Part shown: in pieces, positions 58,667-64,000 of the stretch | Layout: every line of letters begins with the position of its first letter | Numbering within the stretch: the first letter of the stretch is position 1 | Assembly: GCF_036669915.1 (NCBI RefSeq) | Contig: NC_089316.1 | Span: 1,757,743-1,821,742 of the forward strand | DNA from: Pocillopora verrucosa | Lineage: Eukaryota; Cnidaria; Anthozoa; Scleractinia; Pocilloporidae | Direction: 5' to 3' | DNA: 64,000 nt | Made by a program: the position numbers and the translations under genes | The notes under the pieces: generated by a model | Database searches by the model: none | The model's input: the letters and a program-made list of their open reading frames with translations, nothing else | Told to the model about the DNA's origin: nothing

Positions 58667-59557
58667 ATGTCAGACATCAAGACACCAGATGATGGTTCAT
58701 TCATTTGCAGTGAATGTGGAAAGACATATGAATCACTGTCACATCTCAAACAACACGAAAATATGCACAATTCTGAGAAACCGTTCAAATGTAATTATTG
58801 CAAGAAGTCGTTTGCAAAATCATCAGGCCTCCGTAGACATAAGAAATTACACAAAGCAAAGAAAGACTATCAGTGCCCAGAGTGTGATAAGAGTTATATA
58901 TATTTAAGTTACCTGAAAGAACACTTTAGAATTCACACAGGGGAAAAGCCAGAAAAATGTACTGAATGTGACAAGGCATTTGTAAAACGTTCAGCTCTTG
59001 TGCGCCACAAAAGGACTCACAATGGACAAAAACCTTACAGGTGCGACCAGTGCGATCAGAGGTTCTCAGAAAGTGGAACCCTTAAAAAACACAAAAGGAC
59101 TCACACTGGAGCCAGGCCCTACAAGTGTGAACATTGTGAGAAGGATTTTAAGGAGGCTTCAACTCTAACAGTGCATATAAGGACACACACTGGAATGTTA
59201 CCTCATAAATGTCCAATGTGCAGCAAAGCTTTTAACATCAAACGCCACCTGAAGAACCACATCAGAACTCACACAGGGGAAAAGCCAGAAAAATGCTCTG
59301 AATGTGACAAGTCATTTGCAGATAGCTCATCCCTTCGGCGCCATAAAAAGATTCATTCTGGAGAAAGACCTTTCAGGTGTGACCTTTGTGATCGGAGATT
59401 CCTTGATAGTTGGGGTCTTAAGAAACACCAAAGAAGACACACTGGTGCCAAGCCGTTTCAATGTGAACATTGTTCTAAATATTTTGGGTATGCATCTTCT
59501 CTTAAGTATCACATGGGTGTGCATACCAAAGTGTTGTCCTTTCAATGTATAGCTTGA
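58667..59557 (+). CDS. C2H2 zinc-finger protein, ten fingers (296 aa), truncated relative to ancestor
   Basis: Ten consecutive C2H2 fingers follow a short N-terminus (MSDIKTPDDGS). The first uses C14, C17, H30 and H34. Several linkers are of the TGEKP type, as in DNA-binding poly-zinc-finger proteins. No KRAB, BTB or other effector domain is present. The start at 58667 has a good context (GAAATGTC); an in-frame ATG at 58625 would add 14 hydrophobic residues. The stop TGA at 59555 stands where the second cysteine of an eleventh finger should be, and recognisable finger sequence continues behind it. Likely a nuclear DNA-binding factor; the target is unknown. An upstream exon is possible. Confidence 0.88.
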   Translation: MSDIKTPDDGSFICSECGKTYESLSHLKQHENMHNSEKPFKCNYCKKSFAKSSGLRRHKKLHKAKKDYQCPECDKSYIYLSYLKEHFRIHTGEKPEKCTECDKAFVKRSALVRHKRTHNGQKPYRCDQCDQRFSESGTLKKHKRTHTGARPYKCEHCEKDFKEASTLTVHIRTHTGMLPHKCPMCSKAFNIKRHLKNHIRTHTGEKPEKCSECDKSFADSSSLRRHKKIHSGERPFRCDLCDRRFLDSWGLKKHQRRHTGAKPFQCEHCSKYFGYASSLKYHMGVHTKVLSFQCIA

Positions 59558-60335
59558 AGCAAAGCCTTCAACATCCATCAGGACTGGGAGCTTCACATGA
59601 AAATGCACACAGCAGAAATTGGAAATAAATGTACAGAGTTTGACTAAAAAATTTTTCTGAAGGATCAGCTGCTCTGACTGGTGTTTGTGATAACAGACTG
59701 ACAACTCTAGTCCATGAAACTGTTCATGAAAGGGAGTGCAGTGCCCAAAAACCTTTTAAATGCTTATATGATCTTGAATAGATCATGAAAAGAAAAATTT
59801 CCACACTTGGTTATGTATGTAGGAGATTGGTGTTACAAGTGAAGGTTATATGACAGAAAGTTTTTCAGGAAACAATCCCTTGTTATCCACACCAGACTGC
59901 ATAATAATGTCAGTGTAAAGAAGTGTGCTTTGTGTAATATGCACTTTTCTACTGAATCTCAGCCCGTTCAGCATGGCATAATTCAAAATGGTAAGCCTCC
60001 CTATAAATGTGGTTTTTGTGAGAAAAGGTTCAAAACTTTGAGCAATGCCAAAGTCCTCAAGAGAAGGCTACATAGTGGAAAGGAAGGTTATCCAAAGGAA
60101 TCTAAATCCTAAAGGAGCAAACAGAATGCAGCAGGTGTGAAGAATGTTTTGTAATTGTAGCACTGTACACAAACACAAGAAGATGTTATACACTTTTAGA
60201 AAGCCCCTTACCTTCCCAGATTGTTGTGAATCTCCTGGTCCTGAAAGACCCCATACGTGTTATCAGTGCAAAAGAAGGTTTAAATCAGAATAAAGTCTCG
60301 AACCACATAATTATGTTGTTGCATAATTCTTGAGA
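59558..60335 (+). pseudogene. Decayed zinc-finger repeats downstream of the ZNF stop
   Basis: In the frame of the gene, SKAFNIHQDWELHMKMH follows the stop directly. Further relics are QKPFKC (59745), a run of two damaged fingers with CALCNMHF and YKCGFCEKRFKTL (59930-60112), and ERPHTCYQCKRRFKSE (about 60245). Stops and frameshifts separate them. They show the gene once had perhaps 15 or more fingers. Confidence 0.8.
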
Positions 60336-61102
60336 GGGGCAAAAGTGTGTTCAGGTTTTTTGAAAGTTGGATTCCACCATATTGAATTTAAATATTCAGA
60401 GTTTGGCACATGGTATGATTTATAAGTGAGTTTATTTGGTATGTACTAAAATCATATTCAAGGTATTCAAGTGAACACTTGACACCTCCTTGACTCCATG
60501 TCACACAGCGTGGAATGCTTTCATGAATAAATACAAAGGTACATATCTGAGAATTAGTCTTGCACTTTTTTTTTTTTTTTTGAGATGTGAGCTTGGGATG
60601 CCTGTGGTCTACCACATCTCTGACCCAAAATTCCCATGTGCTTAATAAAATAATTTGTGTGGCACATCAGTAAATGTTGTTTTCCTCTCGTTTGATGTTA
60701 GTTTTGGATCTGCTTCCGTCTAGAGTTCTACTCGTAGTAATAACGTGTTTCTTCATTTTAGAACAGATTGAAAAAAACTAATAAATAAAATAAACAACAA
60801 AAGCAATGTCCCAGTTTACAAACAACAGTCCACAAAGCCACATTTTCTCGAAGTTGGTGCTGAGTAAAGTTCCAATTTAAATTTTTGTCATTAATGTTAT
60901 TAAGAGTAGTATTATTTTTCAAATATCATTTGATTTAGCCAACAGTAATTTCATTTACAAGGAGAGTGTGTATTTGAAAAGTAGAATAAATGAAATGTTA
61001 CAGTGTAAGTGTTATACAACAGTCATGATTATTCTTGGTGATGCTACATGCCTTCATCTGATTGGTTTTAAGAGAATCTTTGTGGTTCTATATTTGTTTT
61101 AG
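60336..61102. other. Gene-free stretch with poly-T
   Basis: AT-rich, with an 18-base T run near 60567. I see no exon or repeat family and no further TLDc coding sequence. Confidence 0.5.
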
Positions 61103-61331
61103 GTCTGGCCAAATGTGCATATGCCACTGATAATGACACATTTATCTCCATGTTGTACAACAAAGACGGTTATAAGCCTACGAAACTTCACATAAATCCC
61201 AACATGGCAAACAATGCCAATTATCAATGTTCCTCATTTGGCCCAAATTTTTGTGGTGACAATGACATCCACATAAAGTCAAATGCCATCAGCATGGAAG
61301 AGTCCTACACTGGTTGTGGTAATACCTACAG
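61103..61331 (+). CDS. TLDc-domain exon (partial gene or relic)
   Basis: An open exon bounded by a TTTTAG acceptor and a CAG/GTATGA donor (entry phase with two leading bases). It encodes TFISMLYNKDGYKPTKL, then NANYQCSSFGPNFCGDNDI, then SNAISMEESYTGCGNTYR. That pattern (lysine-leucine strand, SxYGPxFGxGxDI, SNxxSYTxLGxTY) is the C-terminal half of cnidarian TLDc domains. Neighbouring exons were not found within 1 kb on either side, so this may be an isolated relic or part of a gene with long introns. Function of the family: oxidation resistance or extracellular roles; not assignable here. Confidence 0.55.
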
Positions 61332-62029
61332 GTATGACACACTTCAGGTTACTTGAGCAGTGACCAAGTAGCAGCAGGTTGCCCTTGCAACCACTTTATG
61401 GGAAGCTACTAGTTCACCCTAGATGATGTTGGATTGTTACATGTATTATAGGAACATGAAGTATGGATTACCTCTTAGATTACCTCATGTGCATGCACAC
61501 TGCCCAAAGTCACATTGGAATAGGATGGAGTTAGAGAAACAGGTGATGGCAAGTTACTGATTCATTAGGATTCAAGTATTATTTTGTATGGTTTGTGCTC
61601 CAATGTTGACAATAAAGGTACATAATGCCTTGACTGACAATGGCTTTGTTTCATGCATACAGGTGGTAGTGGATCCAGGGGAAAACCCTGAGGTGTAGCC
61701 AAAAGAAACAAATAATTAGATATGTGAGTTTACAAAAGAATGAAATAATAGTCCTGCCTCTAAACTCTTTATATTGGGTTTGCAATATCTGATCCCCTCT
61801 CTGTTCCCCCCCTGAGAACAATCTACATACATACATACATACTTTATTTATTCCAGAAGCAGATGATAACTATTATATACAAATAAAACTAAAAAGAAAA
61901 TACTTCTAGAAAAGGAAGTTAAGAGGTTATCCCTGTGTAAAAACTCCCTTAAAAGAAAAGACAAAAGTTGTAAAGTTCTCTTCCACACTGGCGATGAATA
62001 TAGACTGGTCCCTTTTGTTAAAATTACAC
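61332..62029. other. Intergenic stretch with ACAT tract
   Basis: No gene is recognised. CATACATACATACTTTATTT at about 61830-61850 resembles the 3' tail of a LINE in reverse, but no reverse-transcriptase coding sequence accompanies it. Confidence 0.4.
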
Positions 62030-63573
62030 TCAGTCACAAATTTCTTCAAAGTGATCAAAGTTGATGTGTCCCCAGCCACCAGAGTGATTGTCAATCAAAC
62101 GCAGTTGTGCCTCTCTATTTTTGTAACCAGTTACATCCCAGCTTCTTTGAGCCATACTTTCATGACAACTCCCAGTCTCTTGGAGCACTACATATCCTTC
62201 CACCAACAGCTCAGCTCGAACCTTAGATGCATCGCAACCTCCACCAATCAGAAACTTAAAAGTGTCTCCAGTGATGACAAAAATTGGTGATGTCAGTGTA
62301 CCTATTTTGCCATCACCTTGAATTCTACCGCCAGGATCAGAGGGCCTGGGACGATTTTCGTAGGTTCCTATCCACCAGTCTCCCTCGTGTCTGGACGGCT
62401 GACCCTTGTTTCTTGCTGTGGGATTATCCCCGTATGTTGGCTGGTTGTTGAAGGCCGTACCACTCAAGGTCCAGCCAGATAAACCATGCTCAAAATCGAA
62501 CAGAGTGCATCCTAATAGTAACAAGTAGAAACAAAACATTTGTAAATAATAAAACCAAACGCTACAAGCAATAATAGAGATAGCATTAAATCTTATCATT
62601 CCTACTCATAGGCATTCAGTCTTCTACAGTCCCCTCCTCCCTTATACTATGTTGGCGACGACTGATGTCCCCACTGTTGGTCCTCCTAAAAATAATGTAA
62701 TCTCCCCAAAAATTCCTCCATGCTCTCTCCCCCCCCCCCCCCCCCACGCTCACTTAACACGATTATAGCTACATTTCAACTTCTTTGAGCGTAGTACTGA
62801 GTACTGTAGTTCTGCGCCAATTGGAAGCTTCTTTTTCGAAAAGGAGCCTATACACGAAATATCTTGGCTAATAATTGCACTTTATCATTTGTGTTGAGTG
62901 TTTTTAAAGATATGAGCTAAGTGTTGTCCGAGAGGTCCGCAACCCAATTTCATATTCTGAGCTGATAGTAATCTAATGGTGGGTAGCATGAAGATCATAG
63001 TGGTAATGTCGGTCGAACGACATCCAAAGAAAACAGAAATAAGCAGCAAGAGTGCACCCGCGCTCAAAAATTCCGTTTCCATCTAGATCTAGAAATTACG
63101 GTCGTGGGATTAACATACTGTACCAGCCGACTACTCCATTAAACCTAACATACACTCACATATTCCCTCGTTACCAATCAGCACTTAACCCTTTTATACC
63201 CTAACATCAGTATGCATATTCTCCACACTGTTCTCTTTACATTTTTTAAGGTGCTGACGAGGAGAACTTGGATAACAATCAAGAGCCTCTTTAGTTAATG
63301 AACCGTTTCTTCATACTCGTGACCCGAATGTGTCATTCAGGGGTGATATTTTTGGGCGAAATTAGAAGTCATTCACGCTTAGGGGTCAAAAGATTAGCTG
63401 CGCTTCGGATAGAACAATACTTCTAGAAAAATTATCTTATATTCCCATTACAGTTTACCTTTCTCACATAGTTCTCCTTCCATGCCAGTCGCACATAAAC
63501 AGCGAAACATTTTGTTCGTAAATCCGCTCTGACACGTCCCATTGTTTAAACAAGGAGCTGATTGACAGGCATT
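62030..63573 (-). CDS. Secreted EGF-like plus beta-sandwich domain protein, 3' part
   Basis: Two exons join in phase 1: 63573-63459 (38 codons, one EGF-like domain: C-x4-C-x5-C, then C-x-C and C, with NNGTC) and 62511-62030 (160 codons to the stop). The second encodes LFDFEHGLSGWTLSGTAF, then GTLTSPIFVITGDTFKFLIG, then SWDVTGYKN and a GGWGHINFDH motif. This jelly-roll pattern is known next to GH32 glycosidases and in cnidarian extracellular proteins and probably binds carbohydrate. The 5' exons (signal peptide, other domains) are upstream of 63573, perhaps outside the window. An extracellular matrix or membrane-anchored adhesion role is inferred. Confidence 0.75.
62888..63082 (-). CDS. Possible alternative first exon with signal peptide
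   Basis: Inside the intron between the EGF and beta-sandwich exons, the minus strand opens METEFLSAGALLLLISVFFG, a convincing signal-peptide shape (charged start, hydrophobic core). It continues 45 codons to a stop and includes SAQNMKLG, faintly like a PAN/apple domain start. A weak GTTCGA donor after GGATGTC would join it in frame to the beta-sandwich exon. It could be an alternative start or chance. Confidence 0.25.
63187..63396 (-). repeat. MITE-like element, family B
   Basis: TTAACCCTTTTATACCCTAA at the left and TAGGGGTCAAAAGATTA at the right, with an interior reversed relative to 55147-55358 (CATCAGTATGCATATTCTCC and TTCAGGGGTGATATT). Confidence 0.68.
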
Positions 63574-63779
63574 CTATATAAAGGAATATATGAATAAATA
63601 GATAGATGCATAATTATTTTGTATTAATGAATCTATTAGTTGAGCAATATATGACATGCTATTGATTAATGAATTAGTCACAAAAAAGGGAAGATAAAGT
63701 AACAAAAGAAAAATTGCGTCATTGGGTGGTTGAATGCATGACGGATGATTGCAAGTACTCAGAGTTGGCACGAATGATT

Positions 63780-63975
63780 CACTCATGCATTTTAAAATGG
63801 CGCTTGAATGTTTTTCTGCGCAAACAGATGAATAGATTTAAGTTTGAATAGTGCATGAATACATGCATAAAAGCTGATATTAAGGAACTGGATGTATGAA
63901 ACATGCATGTGGATGGATGGCCTGAAGGATGCATGCATGCATGCAAGTGTCTATACATGCATGCACGCACGCAAA
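63780..63975. repeat. Degenerate (GCAT)n tract
   Basis: Repeated ATGCATGC/GCACGCACGC motifs, densest at 63925-63975. Purely simple sequence; the open frame over it is not a gene. Confidence 0.75.
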
Positions 63976-64000
63976 GATTTTGAACTCATGCATTTCTGCA

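Noticed and set aside
59555-59557. Selenocysteine (UGA) in place of a zinc-finger cysteine
   Set aside because: Downstream frame soon decays with other stops and frameshifts, and no selenoprotein zinc-finger family is known; simple loss is more likely.
61820-61860. LINE insertion
   Set aside because: Only a tail-like ACATACATACTTTATTTA is seen, with no reverse-transcriptase or endonuclease coding sequence nearby.

Overview
The window is nuclear DNA from an animal. The genes are split by GT-AG introns, A+T content is high, and short inverted-repeat transposons of a type common in stony corals are scattered through it. Cnidarian, probably scleractinian coral, is my inference from that repeat style, from an EGF/beta-sandwich secreted protein, from a TLDc exon and from the expansion of cGAS-like genes. 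No species can be named from the sequence alone.

Left edge (1-5.4 kb): the 5' half of NMD3 (60S ribosome export adaptor, minus strand, seven exons seen), divergent from a three-exon gene of unknown function (plus strand). Centre (5.3-52 kb): a segmentally duplicated locus. A block of about 16 kb is present twice in tandem (5340-21102 and 21103-38262), and part of it a third time (40.1-44.6 kb). Each full block holds a complete six-exon SDR16C-like short-chain dehydrogenase (plus), a convergent cGAS-like receptor (cGLR) 3' fragment (minus), a 0.4 kb spacer, one intact intronless cGLR (plus, 627 aa), an inverted broken SDR copy (minus), an orphan segment and a 48-bp minisatellite. Each block is therefore a damaged palindrome of the form SDR> <cGLR | cGLR> <SDR. 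From 42.8 to 52.1 kb there are four more cGLR copies on the minus strand: three dead and one intact (615 aa, divergent). Copies of the 3' end of SMNDC1 are interleaved among them.

Right part (52.9-64 kb): complete SMNDC1 (SPF30, splicing factor with Tudor domain, ten exons, minus), head to head with a ten-finger C2H2 zinc-finger gene whose 3' fingers have decayed, then a TLDc-domain exon, then the 3' part of a secreted EGF plus beta-sandwich protein (minus).

The most interesting content is the cGLR family. Three intact genes keep the GS motif and the E, D, D metal-binding residues of the cGAS/Mab-21 nucleotidyltransferase fold. They lack the cGAS zinc thumb and carry a C-terminal region of about 250 residues that I do not recognise. 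The array is being reshaped by tandem duplication, inversion, apparent gene conversion of the 5' ends and template-switch-like palindromes, while the neighbouring SDR copies stay almost unchanged in protein. NMD3 and SMNDC1 are housekeeping flanks. The SMNDC1 3' flank is probably the ancestral neighbour of the cGLR genes.
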